NCBI RefSeq assembly: GCF_016860525.1
Contig: NZ_BNEA01000015.1
Location: forward strand, 2,046,001 to 2,110,000
Source: Streptomyces rubradiris
GTDB lineage: Bacteria; Actinomycetota; Actinomycetes; Streptomycetales; Streptomycetaceae
DNA length: 64,000 nt
Direction of reading: 5' to 3'
Numbering within the stretch: the first letter of the stretch is position 1; every line of letters begins with the position of its first letter. The position numbers were made by a program, and so were the translations under genes. Of this stretch, positions 26,859 to 35,883 are shown piece by piece. A model generated the notes under the pieces. The model made no database searches. It saw only the letters and a program-made list of their open reading frames with translations, and had not been told where the DNA came from.

Positions 26859-29510
26859 ATGCGCACCGCCGAGATCCGCCGCCGCTTCCTCGACTTCTTC
26901 GCCGAGCGCGGTCACACCGTCGTCCCCAGCGCCCCGCTGCCCACACCGGACCCGACGCTGCTCTTCGTCAACGCGGGCATGGTCCCCTTCAAGCCGTACC
27001 TGACGGGCGAGACGGCGGCGCCGTGGCCGCGGGCGACGAGCGTGCAGAAGTGCGTGCGCACCCTGGACATCGAGGAGGTCGGCCGCACCACCCGGCACGG
27101 CTCCTTCTTCCAGATGAACGGCAACTTCTCCTTCGGCGACTACTTCAAGGAGGAGGCCATCGCCTTCGCCTGGGAGCTGTCCACCTCGCCGACGCCGGAC
27201 GGCGGCTACGGCCTGGACCCGGACCGGATCTGGGTGACCGTGCACCACGGCGACGACGAATCCCGCGCCCTCTGGCGGCGCGTCGCCGGCCTTCCCGACG
27301 AGCGGATCGTGGCGCGCGGCGACGAGGACAACTTCTGGTCCATGGGCGTGCCCGGACCGTGCGGTCCCTGCTCGGAGCTGTACTACGACCGTGGTCCGGC
27401 GCTCGGCCGCGCGGGCGGACCGGCGGTCGACGAGGACCGGTACATGGAGTTCTGGAACCTCGTCTTCATGCAGTACGAGCGCGGCGAAGGCCCCGGCAAG
27501 TCGGGCTACCCGATCCTCGGCGAGCTCCCCCACCGCAACATCGACACCGGCATGGGCGTGGAACGCATGGCCACCCTGCTGCAAGGCGTCGACAACCTCT
27601 ACGAGACCGACGAGACCCGTCCGGTCCTCGACCGGGCCGCCGAGCTGGCCGGTGTCCGCTACGGCGCGGACGCCGAGGCCGACGTACGCCTGCGGGTGGT
27701 CGCCGACCACGTCCGCACCGCCCTGATGCTGCTCGCCGACGGCGTCTCCCCCGGCAACGAGGGCCGCGGCTACGTACTGCGCCGCCTCCTGCGCCGGGCC
27801 GTACGCGCGATGCGCCGGCTCGGCCACCAGGACCCCGCGCTGCCCGAACTGCTGGCCGTGGCCCGCGACCGCATGGCGCCCGGCTACCCGGAGGTCGCCG
27901 ACGCCTACGACCGGATCGCCGACCGGGCGGCCGGCGAGGAGGACGCCTTCCGCGCGACCCTGCGCCAGGGAACGACCGTCCTGGACACGGCCGTGGCCGA
28001 GGTCACGTCGCACGGCGGCCGGCGGCTTCCGGGCGCGCAGGCGTTCCTGCTGCACGACACCTACGGCTTCCCCATCGACCTCACCCTGGAGATGGCTGCC
28101 GAACAGGGCGTGGAGGTCGACCGCGAGGGCTTCACCGCGCTGATGCGGGAGCAGCGCGAACGCGCCCGGGCCGACGCGCGCGCCCGCAAGTCGGGCGGCA
28201 CGGACACGGCCGTCCTGCGGGGTGTCCTGGGCGAGCACGGTCCGACCGACTGGCGCGCGTGGTCCGCCCTGACCACCCGGTCCCGTGTTCTCGCCCTGGT
28301 GACCGCCTCCGGCCCGGCCCCGGCGGCGGGCGAGGGACAGATCGTGACCGCGGTCCTGGACCGCACCCCGTTCTACGCCGAGTCCGGTGGCCAGGAAAGC
28401 GACGCCGGCCACCTCACCGGCGCTTCGGTGGAGGCCGAAGTCCTGGACGTGCAGCGCCCGCTGCCCGGGCTGGTGGTCCACCAGGTGCGCGTCACAGCGG
28501 GTGAGCTCGCGGTCGGTGACGAGGTCACGGCGGCCGTGGATCCCGAGTGGCGGCTCGGCGCGCGGCAGGCCCATTCCGGCACCCACGTCCTGCACGCGGC
28601 CCTGCGCCAGGTGCTCGGCCCCACCGCACTGCAGTCCGGCTCGTACAACCGCCCCGGCCACCTGCGGCTCGACTTCCCCTGGCGGGGCGCCCTGTCGCCG
28701 TCCGCCCAGAGCGAGATCGAGGAGGCCGCCAACCAGGCACTGCGCCGTGACCTGCCGGTCGGCGTCCGCTGGATGACCCTGCCGGAGGCGAAGGAGCTGG
28801 GCGCGCTCGCCCTCTTCGGCGAGACCTACGGCGAGAAGGTCCGTGTCGTCGAGATAGGCGGCGCCTGGTCACGGGAGCTGTGCGGCGGCACGCACGTCGA
28901 GCACGCGTCGCAGATCGGCGTCGTCGCGCTGACGTCACAGTCCTCGGTCGGTGCGGGGATGCGGCGCCTGGAGGCCGCCGTCGGCATCGAGGGATTCGGC
29001 TACCTGGCCCGCGAGCGCGACCTGGTCGCCCGGATCGCGGAGCAGGTCCAGGCGCCACGCGCCGAACTCCCCGACCGCGTCGCAGGGTTGCTGGAGCGGC
29101 TGAAGTCGGCCGACCGGGTGAACCAGCGGCTGCGGCAGGCCGCCCTGCGCGCACGCGCCGCCGAACTGGCGGGCCGGGCACAGGACGCGGACGGAGTCCT
29201 GGTGGTCACCGCCACGGCGGACGGCGGCCCGGACGACACCAGGACCCTGGCCACCGCCGTCCGCGACCTGCTCCCCGCCGACCGTCCCGGCGTCGTGGTG
29301 ATCGGAACGGCCGCCGGCGGCAGGACGAGCCTGGTGGCCGCCGTCAACGGGGCCGCCGACGCGTCGGGACTGCACGCCGCGCGACTGGTCAAGCGGCTCC
29401 TGAACGGCAAGGGCGGCGGAACGGCGCGACTGGCCCAGGGCGGCGGCCTGCCCGCGGGCGATCTGCGTCGCGTACTGGAGTCCGTACCGGCAACTCTCCA
29501 CGGCCACTGA
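26859..29510 (+). CDS. alaS: Alanyl-tRNA synthetase (apparent second copy)
   Basis: 883 aa, full length. Class II catalytic core (FFAERGHTVVPSAPLP, FVNAGMVPFKPYL, RTTRHGSFFQMNGNFSFGDYFKEEAI), the editing domain with intact zinc ligands HSGTH (about residues 571-575) and CGGTH (about 674-678), and the C-Ala domain with GGGTARLAQGGG. GGAG lies six bases before the ATG; 19 nt separate it from the GNAT gene. Housekeeping Streptomyces alaS is normally followed by a ruvX/mltG/aro block, absent here, so this is probably an extra copy co-expressed with a second tsaD. Confidence 0.94.
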   Translation: MRTAEIRRRFLDFFAERGHTVVPSAPLPTPDPTLLFVNAGMVPFKPYLTGETAAPWPRATSVQKCVRTLDIEEVGRTTRHGSFFQMNGNFSFGDYFKEEAIAFAWELSTSPTPDGGYGLDPDRIWVTVHHGDDESRALWRRVAGLPDERIVARGDEDNFWSMGVPGPCGPCSELYYDRGPALGRAGGPAVDEDRYMEFWNLVFMQYERGEGPGKSGYPILGELPHRNIDTGMGVERMATLLQGVDNLYETDETRPVLDRAAELAGVRYGADAEADVRLRVVADHVRTALMLLADGVSPGNEGRGYVLRRLLRRAVRAMRRLGHQDPALPELLAVARDRMAPGYPEVADAYDRIADRAAGEEDAFRATLRQGTTVLDTAVAEVTSHGGRRLPGAQAFLLHDTYGFPIDLTLEMAAEQGVEVDREGFTALMREQRERARADARARKSGGTDTAVLRGVLGEHGPTDWRAWSALTTRSRVLALVTASGPAPAAGEGQIVTAVLDRTPFYAESGGQESDAGHLTGASVEAEVLDVQRPLPGLVVHQVRVTAGELAVGDEVTAAVDPEWRLGARQAHSGTHVLHAALRQVLGPTALQSGSYNRPGHLRLDFPWRGALSPSAQSEIEEAANQALRRDLPVGVRWMTLPEAKELGALALFGETYGEKVRVVEIGGAWSRELCGGTHVEHASQIGVVALTSQSSVGAGMRRLEAAVGIEGFGYLARERDLVARIAEQVQAPRAELPDRVAGLLERLKSADRVNQRLRQAALRARAAELAGRAQDADGVLVVTATADGGPDDTRTLATAVRDLLPADRPGVVVIGTAAGGRTSLVAAVNGAADASGLHAARLVKRLLNGKGGGTARLAQGGGLPAGDLRRVLESVPATLHGH

Positions 29511-29705
29511 GGACTTTCCGCCGGCCTGCCGGAGGGCGGGCCCGGCTACTCCCGGGCGCCGATCACGTCGGCCGGCCTGCCCAGCAGGGAGACCCTGGCT
29601 GAGACCCCGCCCGACCCGGCAGGCAACGCGTGGGCCCCGGCCACCGGCGAGCACTTTCGCGCCAACGACCTGCGAGGCGAGGCCGAGCGGGAGCCGCGTT
29701 GTCAG

Positions 29706-29734
29706 TGCCGGGCGCTAGTGTCGTTCGCCCGGCA
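29706..29734. promoter_or_regulatory. Inverted repeat in front of the EACC1-caspase operon
   Basis: TGCCGGGCG (29706-29714) and CGCCCGGCA (29726-29734) are perfect 9-nt arms around an 11-nt AT-richer loop (CTAGTGTCGTT). It lies 37 nt before the first gene, so it may be an operator or a leader hairpin. The rest of the 260-nt gap after alaS shows nothing further. Confidence 0.5.
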
Positions 29735-29770
29735 AGGAGCCGGCGAACTCACCGGGAGCACGAGAACGCC

Positions 29771-30154
29771 ATGCCCGACAACCACACCGGATACCGGATC
29801 TCCGTCATCGACGAGGACCCCCTGCGCGCACGCAAGGAGGCACGCGAACTGCTCGCCGTGCTCGCCGAGGCGGACCCCACGGCCAGGCTCGACCTGCCCG
29901 CGCCCGGCGGCCCGCCGGGAGCCGGGGACAAGGGCGGTCCCTCCGCGGAGACCGTCGGGCTGCTGCTGAGCGCCGGCTCTTTCGCCGTCGCTCTGGTGCA
30001 GACATGGCTGGCGCGGGTCCCGCAGCGGACCATCGTCGTCAAGCGGCCCGACGGCGCGGTCCTGCACGTCACCGGCAAGGAGGCCCGCGAGGACGACACA
30101 CTGATCGAGCGGTTCCTCGCGGACGGCGGTGACGAGGGCACGACGGCGGGCTGA
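29771..30154 (+). CDS. EACC1, effector-associated constant component 1
   Basis: A 127-aa protein with the EACC1 layout: a short beta-rich N-terminus (YRISVIDEDPLRARKEARELLAVL), a Gly/Pro-rich connector, one membrane-like hydrophobic helix (GLLLSAGSFAVALVQTWLA, about residues 65-85) and a C-terminal RTIVVKRPDGAVLHVTGKEAREDDTLIERFL. In published conflict-system surveys EACC1 precedes variable effector genes such as caspases, trypsins and helicases, and is thought to link effectors to a sensing or membrane platform. The next gene starts 6 nt downstream. ATG 29771 is chosen; the longer frame has no homology. Confidence 0.82.
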   Translation: MPDNHTGYRISVIDEDPLRARKEARELLAVLAEADPTARLDLPAPGGPPGAGDKGGPSAETVGLLLSAGSFAVALVQTWLARVPQRTIVVKRPDGAVLHVTGKEAREDDTLIERFLADGGDEGTTAG

Positions 30155-30160
30155 GCGACG

Positions 30161-33100
30161 ATGACCGACAACGACCGACACGCCCTGCTCGTCGGCGTCT
30201 CCACCTACGACAGCGAGGCGTACGCCGACCTCCCCGCCGTACGCGCCGATCTGCACTACATGCGGGCCGTCCTGGAGAACACCGAGATCGGCATGTACAA
30301 CGAGTGCGCGATGGCCGCCGAGCCGACGCGCGCGGAGATGCTGCACGCCGTGGAGACGTTCCTGGAGGCCCGGCAGCCCAGCGAGACCGCGCTGCTCTAC
30401 TTCAGCGGGCACGGCGAGTACTGCGAGCAGGACGGCCAGCTGTACTTCCTGACCCGGGACACCGATCCGGCCGACCTGCCGGGCACGGCCGTACCGGCGG
30501 AGTTCCTGGAGCGGATGCTGCAGTCCTGCCGGGCCGCCTCCAAAGTGGTCCTGCTGGACTGCTGCTCCAGTGGTTCCGTCGTGCAGGGCTGGACCGCCAA
30601 GGGGCCTTCGCCCGAGCCGGACCGGCCCGCGGCGAGCACGCTGCTGCGGCCGACCGGCGTGTACTTCATCACCGCGTCCGACGCCCTCCAGGCGGCCTCC
30701 GCGATGGCGCCGCCCGGCTCCGGCCTCGGCACCTCCCGGTTCACCGGGGAGATCGTCGAGGGACTGCGCAACGGCCGGATCAAGGACGGCGGCTGGATCA
30801 CCCCGGACGACCTCTTCGACTACCTGACCGCGCAGATGGCCCGCAAGGGCGTGCCGGAGGAACAGCGGCCCACCAAGTCCACGATCAGGGCCACCCGCAG
30901 CCTCCCCTTCGCCCGGTCGGTGGCACGACCGGTGCGGCTGCCCGCGCCGCCCCACGACGCCGTCGACACCGCCCGGCGCTCCCCCACGCTGCTGAAGGCC
31001 CGGGAGCTGGCCGAGGCGGACGAACGGGACGGCGTCGACGCACAGCGGCTGTTGCGTTACTACGCGGACTGCCTCACCGCGCAGGCGGCGGCCGGCATGC
31101 GGCCCGACCGGGACGGCGGCCGGAACGAGAAGTACTTCCTGCTCGCCCAGGGCGAGGAGACCATCCAGTCGGGCCGCGGACCGCACATCGTCGCGCCCGG
31201 ATCGCTGCCCCGGCCGCGGGACGGGCGGGCCGGGCCGGGCACCGAGGCGCGGCACGAGTACTGGTACGGGTATCCGGCGATCACGCTGCCCGCGCGGGAC
31301 GGCGGCCGGGGGCGGCGCGCGACGGTGGCGCTGGCACCCCTGCTCGTCCAGCAGATGGAGCTGGCACCGGACGAGAACGGCCGGGACGTGCTCCGGCCCA
31401 GCGGTGTGCCGTCACTGCACAGCGGTGTCGTCTCCGAGTTCCTGGACGCGGACGACGCCGCCGATCTGCTGGCCCACTGGCAGCCGGCCTGGCAGGAGGG
31501 CAACGACGCGCAAATGCTGCGCGCCATCCGGGAGTTGCTCCAGAAACTGGGGCTGCCGGAACTCGAACCGCTGGACCCGTCCGCGCTCAGCGAGCGCACG
31601 GTCATGCAGGCGCTACGGCCCGGCGCGCACAACGCGGCCGTGCTGCTGGTGCCGTCCGGCGCGGAGGCCATGGCCACCCAGGCGCTGGTGGACAACCTGC
31701 TCCAGATCTCCACGCGGACGGGGCAGATCCCGGGCACCGCCTTGGGCGCGTTGCTCGACGGCGGGGCCGGGCGGGCTCCGGCCGGCCCCGCCACCGCGGG
31801 AGACCCGGTGCCGCCCGTGCCGCCCGTCGCTCCGGGGCCGTGCAACGAGAGCCAGGAGCAGGTGATCTCCGCGGCGATGACCCAGCCGCTGACGGTGGCG
31901 ACCGGACCGCCGGGAACCGGCAAGAGCGAGGTCGTCACGGCGGTCGTCACCACCTGCGTCGCCGCGGGGCAGTCGGTGCTGGTCGCCTCCACGAACAACG
32001 AGGCCGTGAACGTCGTCGCCGAGCGCTGCGACGACATCGCGCCCGGTCTGCTGATGCGCACGGGCAACACCGAGGCGCTGGAACGGGAGGCGGCCAAACT
32101 GGAACGGCTGCTGGCCGGACCGGTCGAGGCGCCCCGGCGCGGCTCGGCCACCGTGGGCGGCGAGTTGCGCAACACCCGCAAGACGGCGCAGCGGCTGCGG
32201 ACGGAGGCGGCCCGCCGCGTCGGTGAGGAGACGCGGCTGCTGGAACTGCTCCGCGACCGGGCGGAACGGGCCGCCGGCCTGGAGCTGCCGCTGCCCCTCC
32301 TCGAAGGGGCCTGGGCGGCGGACGCCGACGGCCCGGACACGCTGGACCGGTGGGCGGAGCGGGCCCGGAGGACGGCCGGGGCCCGCTGGTGGCAGCTCGG
32401 GGGGTGGCGACGTGGGCGGGCACTCGCCGCGCTGGTCGCGGCGGTGGCGGAGCCCCCGGAGGGGCCCGGACCGGCGTGGCCCGCCTGGGCGACGCGACGA
32501 CCGGCGCCGCCGGAGCTGCTGGAGTCCCTGGCCGGGGTCGTGTCGGTGGAGCGGGAGGTACGGGAACTCGTCCGCCGGCACGGGGAATGGGACGAGGACG
32601 GGCTCAAGTCCTCCAGGGCCGCGACGGCGGAAGCACTGTCCGGCCTGTCGGCGGAACTGTCCCGCGCGCTGTCCGCCGAGGCCCTGAACCGGGCCACCGG
32701 CCTGCTGAACCAGCGGCTCCAGGCGCTCCGCCGCCGCTCCGGCTACCAGCGCAGCCAGAAGAACCTGATGACACAGATCAAGGGATGGGCCGTCAGCACC
32801 CACTCCGTGCGGCAGCTCGAACTCACCCCGAAGCTGTTCGACCTCGTCGTCATCGACGAGGCCAGCCAGTGCTCCATCCCGTCGGTGCTGCCGCTGCTGT
32901 TCCGGGCCCGCCGGGCCCTGATCATCGGCGACCCCATGCAACTCGGGCACATCCCGGGTGTGTCACCGCAGCAGGAGAAGCAGGCACGGACGCGGGCCGG
33001 GCTGAGCGCCGCGCAACTGGAGCACCGCCGCCTCGCCTACCACGTGTACTCCTCGTACCACGCCGCCGAACAGCACGGCGAGGGCGCGCTGCTCCTCGAC

Positions 33101-34066
33101 GAGCACTACCGCTGTCACCCGCGGATCGCGGACGTGGTCAACGGCCACTGCTACGGCGGCCGGCTGCGGGTGCTGACCGACGTGCGGCGGCAGGTACCGG
33201 GACACGACCCGGTGGGAGCGGCCGACCCGGCGCCGGTGCTCGGCTGGGTCGACGTACCCTCCGGGGAATCGGCACGCGGCGGCGACGGGCGGTCCTGGCG
33301 GAACACGGCCGAGGCGGAGGCCGTGCGGCGCGTGGTCGACGGGCTGCTGGCGGGGCTCGCGCCGGACGCGACCGTGGGAGTGGTCACGCCGTTCAGGGCG
33401 CAGAAGGAGCTCCTGGCCCGGATGTGGCGGGACGACGACCGGGTCCGGGTCGGCACCGTCCACACCTTCCAGGGCGGGCAGCGCGACGTGATGGTGCTCA
33501 GCCCGGTGGCGGCGCCCAACACCCCGCCCCCGACGACGCACTGGGTCGCGAGCCAGGTCAACCTGTGGAACGTGGCGGTCACCCGGGCCAAGTCGCAGCT
33601 GATCACCGTGGGCGGCCTCGCCTTCTGGCGGGAACAGAGCGGCCTGCCGGCCCTCCTCGCCGCGCGCTCGGTGCCGCTGGGGGCGGACGCCGACGGCACG
33701 ACGGCCGGGGCCGGCCCGACCTACCCGGTGACCGAGGCCCGCGAAGACCTCGCCGACCGCCTGCAGCGGTACCTCACCGGACGTGGCATCACCGATCTGG
33801 AGCGGGCCGCTCTCGTCGGCGGACACCCTGTGGACCTGCTGTTCACCGACGCCGGCGCGAACACGGCGGTACTGATCGACCCCGGACCGAGGCCCGGCGA
33901 AGATGCCGCGCGGCACCTCAGGCTCCTCCACGCGCGAGGCGACCTGCTCACCGGACTGCCCTCGGGTGGGCATGGCGCCAAGGCCGGCCCGGTGAGCCGG
34001 ACGGTACGGGTGCCCGCCTGGCGCATCCTGGCGGGCGAGACCGCGCTGGCACCGCTGTTCGACTGA
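30161..34066 (+). CDS. Caspase (C14) fused to SF1 DNA2/UPF1-like helicase, EACC1-linked conflict effector
   Basis: 1301 aa. Residues 1-250 are a caspase-like peptidase: RHALLVGVSTYDSEAYADLPAVRAD, His84 in FSGHGEY and Cys135 in LLDCCSSG. Residues about 275-555 are an uncharacterised connector with a Pro-rich end. Residues about 560-1160 are an SF1 helicase: GPPGTGKS (582-589), a 270-residue coiled-coil insertion, IDEASQCSIPSVLPLLF (about 897), GDPMQLGHIPG, TFQGGQRDVMVLSP (about 1103) and NVAVTRAKSQL (about 1137). The last 110 residues resemble a degenerate restriction-endonuclease-like fold. Co-transcribed with EACC1. Most likely a defence or programmed-death protein in which helicase sensing controls proteolysis. 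Confidence 0.88.
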   Translation: MTDNDRHALLVGVSTYDSEAYADLPAVRADLHYMRAVLENTEIGMYNECAMAAEPTRAEMLHAVETFLEARQPSETALLYFSGHGEYCEQDGQLYFLTRDTDPADLPGTAVPAEFLERMLQSCRAASKVVLLDCCSSGSVVQGWTAKGPSPEPDRPAASTLLRPTGVYFITASDALQAASAMAPPGSGLGTSRFTGEIVEGLRNGRIKDGGWITPDDLFDYLTAQMARKGVPEEQRPTKSTIRATRSLPFARSVARPVRLPAPPHDAVDTARRSPTLLKARELAEADERDGVDAQRLLRYYADCLTAQAAAGMRPDRDGGRNEKYFLLAQGEETIQSGRGPHIVAPGSLPRPRDGRAGPGTEARHEYWYGYPAITLPARDGGRGRRATVALAPLLVQQMELAPDENGRDVLRPSGVPSLHSGVVSEFLDADDAADLLAHWQPAWQEGNDAQMLRAIRELLQKLGLPELEPLDPSALSERTVMQALRPGAHNAAVLLVPSGAEAMATQALVDNLLQISTRTGQIPGTALGALLDGGAGRAPAGPATAGDPVPPVPPVAPGPCNESQEQVISAAMTQPLTVATGPPGTGKSEVVTAVVTTCVAAGQSVLVASTNNEAVNVVAERCDDIAPGLLMRTGNTEALEREAAKLERLLAGPVEAPRRGSATVGGELRNTRKTAQRLRTEAARRVGEETRLLELLRDRAERAAGLELPLPLLEGAWAADADGPDTLDRWAERARRTAGARWWQLGGWRRGRALAALVAAVAEPPEGPGPAWPAWATRRPAPPELLESLAGVVSVEREVRELVRRHGEWDEDGLKSSRAATAEALSGLSAELSRALSAEALNRATGLLNQRLQALRRRSGYQRSQKNLMTQIKGWAVSTHSVRQLELTPKLFDLVVIDEASQCSIPSVLPLLFRARRALIIGDPMQLGHIPGVSPQQEKQARTRAGLSAAQLEHRRLAYHVYSSYHAAEQHGEGALLLDEHYRCHPRIADVVNGHCYGGRLRVLTDVRRQVPGHDPVGAADPAPVLGWVDVPSGESARGGDGRSWRNTAEAEAVRRVVDGLLAGLAPDATVGVVTPFRAQKELLARMWRDDDRVRVGTVHTFQGGQRDVMVLSPVAAPNTPPPTTHWVASQVNLWNVAVTRAKSQLITVGGLAFWREQSGLPALLAARSVPLGADADGTTAGAGPTYPVTEAREDLADRLQRYLTGRGITDLERAALVGGHPVDLLFTDAGANTAVLIDPGPRPGEDAARHLRLLHARGDLLTGLPSGGHGAKAGPVSRTVRVPAWRILAGETALAPLFD

Positions 34067-34149
34067 GCGACGCGCGGGCCGGCCGCCTCGACAGGGCGGG
34101 TGCGGTTCTCGACGCCCGGCCCGACGCGCCGGCCGGAGACATCCGCCCG

Positions 34150-34783
34150 CCCAGGCGTCCGTCACGGCGCCATCGTCCCCCAGAGCGGCGTCAGCTGGGT
34201 GCCGTACACCGACGCACACCCCTTCCACGGCCAGGTGATGCGACTCGACGCCTCCCCCGTCCCGCTCGCCGGCGACACCGTTGTCGAGCCCGGTGCCGTC
34301 GTCGGGCCGGGCTGGTTCTGCGCCAAGGACATCTCCCCCGACGACCGCGTCGAGTTCACCGACACCGCGGCCGACGCATACGGGCTGCCCGCCCCGCGCG
34401 TCCGCTACCGCTACGGCGACCGCGACCTGGCCACGATCGAACAGGCCAAGAAGGCCGTCGCCGAAGCGGGAGCCGCCGTCGGCGTCCCCCTCGACGCCGG
34501 CCCCCTCCTGCTGCCCGCGGGCAGCTCCCTGCACTACCAGGGCACCACCCGCATGGGCCCCGCCGACGACGGCACCAGCGTCTGCGACAGTCACAGCCGC
34601 GTCCGGAACACCCGCGGGCTGTGGGTCGCCGGCAACAACGTCATCCCGACGGCCGCCGCCTGCAACCCCACCCTGACCTCCGTCGCCCTCGCCGTCCGGG
34701 GCGCCCGCGCGCTCCTGGACCACCTCCAGTCCACGGCCGGGCGGAACACACCGGCCGCCCGGGCGGGTAGCGGCACCGCCTGA
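34150..34783 (+). pseudogene. GMC oxidoreductase, C-terminal fragment
   Basis: Only the C-terminal part of a glucose-methanol-choline (pyranose-oxidase-like) flavoenzyme remains: SSLHYQGTTRMGPADDGTSVCD, then LWVAGNNVIPTAAACNPTLTSVALAVRGA, which carries the active-site His and Asn. The N-terminal FAD-binding Rossmann domain, about 300 residues, is missing; the frame runs back into non-homologous sequence at 34100. The truncation lies just after the caspase-helicase gene, suggesting that an insertion or deletion removed the 5' part. Confidence 0.8.
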
Positions 34784-34823
34784 CCGCGGGTCGGGTACGG
34801 CCGGCGCCGAGGCGGGTGCTCCG

Positions 34824-35735
34824 CTACGAGACGCCGGCCAGGTGCCTGCCGACCCGCATGGCCGTCTCCCGCAGCCAGATGTGGGCCGCGTCATGGGTGT
34901 GGACCGGGTGCCACCACAGCGCCTCGCGCACCGGCACCGCCTCGTAGGGCGGCTCCACCACCCGGACGGCGGCGATCGGCGTCAGCATCCGTGCCAGCCG
35001 TTCCTGGATCAGGGCGATGCGCCGGGTGCCGGTGACCAGCAGGGGCAGGAGCTGGAAGCTGTCGACGGACACTTCCGCGCGCGGTTCGACGCCGAGCATG
35101 CCGAGCTGGCGCACGGCCGGCGCGTCGTAGGTGCGCTGGTACGTCACCCACGGGAGCCGGGCGAGGTCCTGCCGGGTGAGCCGGTCCCCGACCGTGGGGT
35201 GGTCGGCGGCGACGAGGAACACCCAGCGGTCGTCGTAGAGGTCGGTGGCGGGGAAGTCGCTGATCACGCCGTGCGGCATGAGCAGGCCGTCGGTGGCGCT
35301 GAGCAGGGTGGCGGTGTCGTCGACGACGGACGGCTGGGTCTGGGTGAAGCGGAGCCGGATGCCGGGGGCCTCCTCGTGCACGACGCGGGCGAGTTCGGTG
35401 CCGAAGACGGCCACCGCGTAATCGGAGGCCATCAGCTTGAACTCGCGGTCCTCCGTGGCCGGGTCGAAGTCGGCCTGGCTGGAGAAGAGGCGTTCCAGCA
35501 CGTCGTAGGCGGTGGAGGTGCGGTCGAGGAGGACCTGGCCGAGGGCGGTCAGCTCGTAGTGGCCGCCGACGCGGGCGAGCAGGTCGTCGTCGAAGTGGCG
35601 GCGCAGCCGGGCCAGGGCGGCGCTCATCGCGGGCTGGCTGAGGCCGACGCGCTGCCCGGCGCGGGTGACGTTGCGCTCCTCCAGCAGGGCGCGCAGGGCG
35701 ACGACGAGATTGAGGTCGAGTCGGGTCAGGTTCAC
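34824..35735 (-). CDS. LysR-family transcriptional regulator
   Basis: 303 aa. N-terminal HTH LTRLDLNLVVALRALLEERNVTRAGQRVGLSQPAMSAALARLRRHFDDDLLAR, then a substrate-binding co-inducer domain (FKLMASDYAVAVFGTELARVV; ATDLYDDRWVFLVAADHPTVGD). It resembles NodD/NahR-type regulators of aromatic pathways. GTG 35735 is chosen because GAGGA lies eight bases upstream. Divergent from the catabolic operon that begins at 35884, which it most likely activates. Confidence 0.92.
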   Translation of the reverse strand: MNLTRLDLNLVVALRALLEERNVTRAGQRVGLSQPAMSAALARLRRHFDDDLLARVGGHYELTALGQVLLDRTSTAYDVLERLFSSQADFDPATEDREFKLMASDYAVAVFGTELARVVHEEAPGIRLRFTQTQPSVVDDTATLLSATDGLLMPHGVISDFPATDLYDDRWVFLVAADHPTVGDRLTRQDLARLPWVTYQRTYDAPAVRQLGMLGVEPRAEVSVDSFQLLPLLVTGTRRIALIQERLARMLTPIAAVRVVEPPYEAVPVREALWWHPVHTHDAAHIWLRETAMRVGRHLAGVS

Positions 35736-35796
35736 GGATCGGTCCTCGCACGGGGCAACGAGCAAGCAGGGACGGTGAGCGGCGGAAATAAACCAG

Positions 35797-35815
35797 GTGG
35801 ATGCCGACCATCCAC
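35797..35815. promoter_or_regulatory. LysR-type binding site candidate
   Basis: GTGGATG (35797-35803) and CATCCAC (35809-35815) are perfect 7-nt arms with a 5-nt spacer in the divergent gap between the LysR gene and the catabolic operon. Confidence 0.5.
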
Positions 35816-35883
35816 AGAATCTATTTCCCTGATCGCGAGCGGCGGGTCCAGATTAGTCCCACCGCAATCAGGAGGACACGTCC

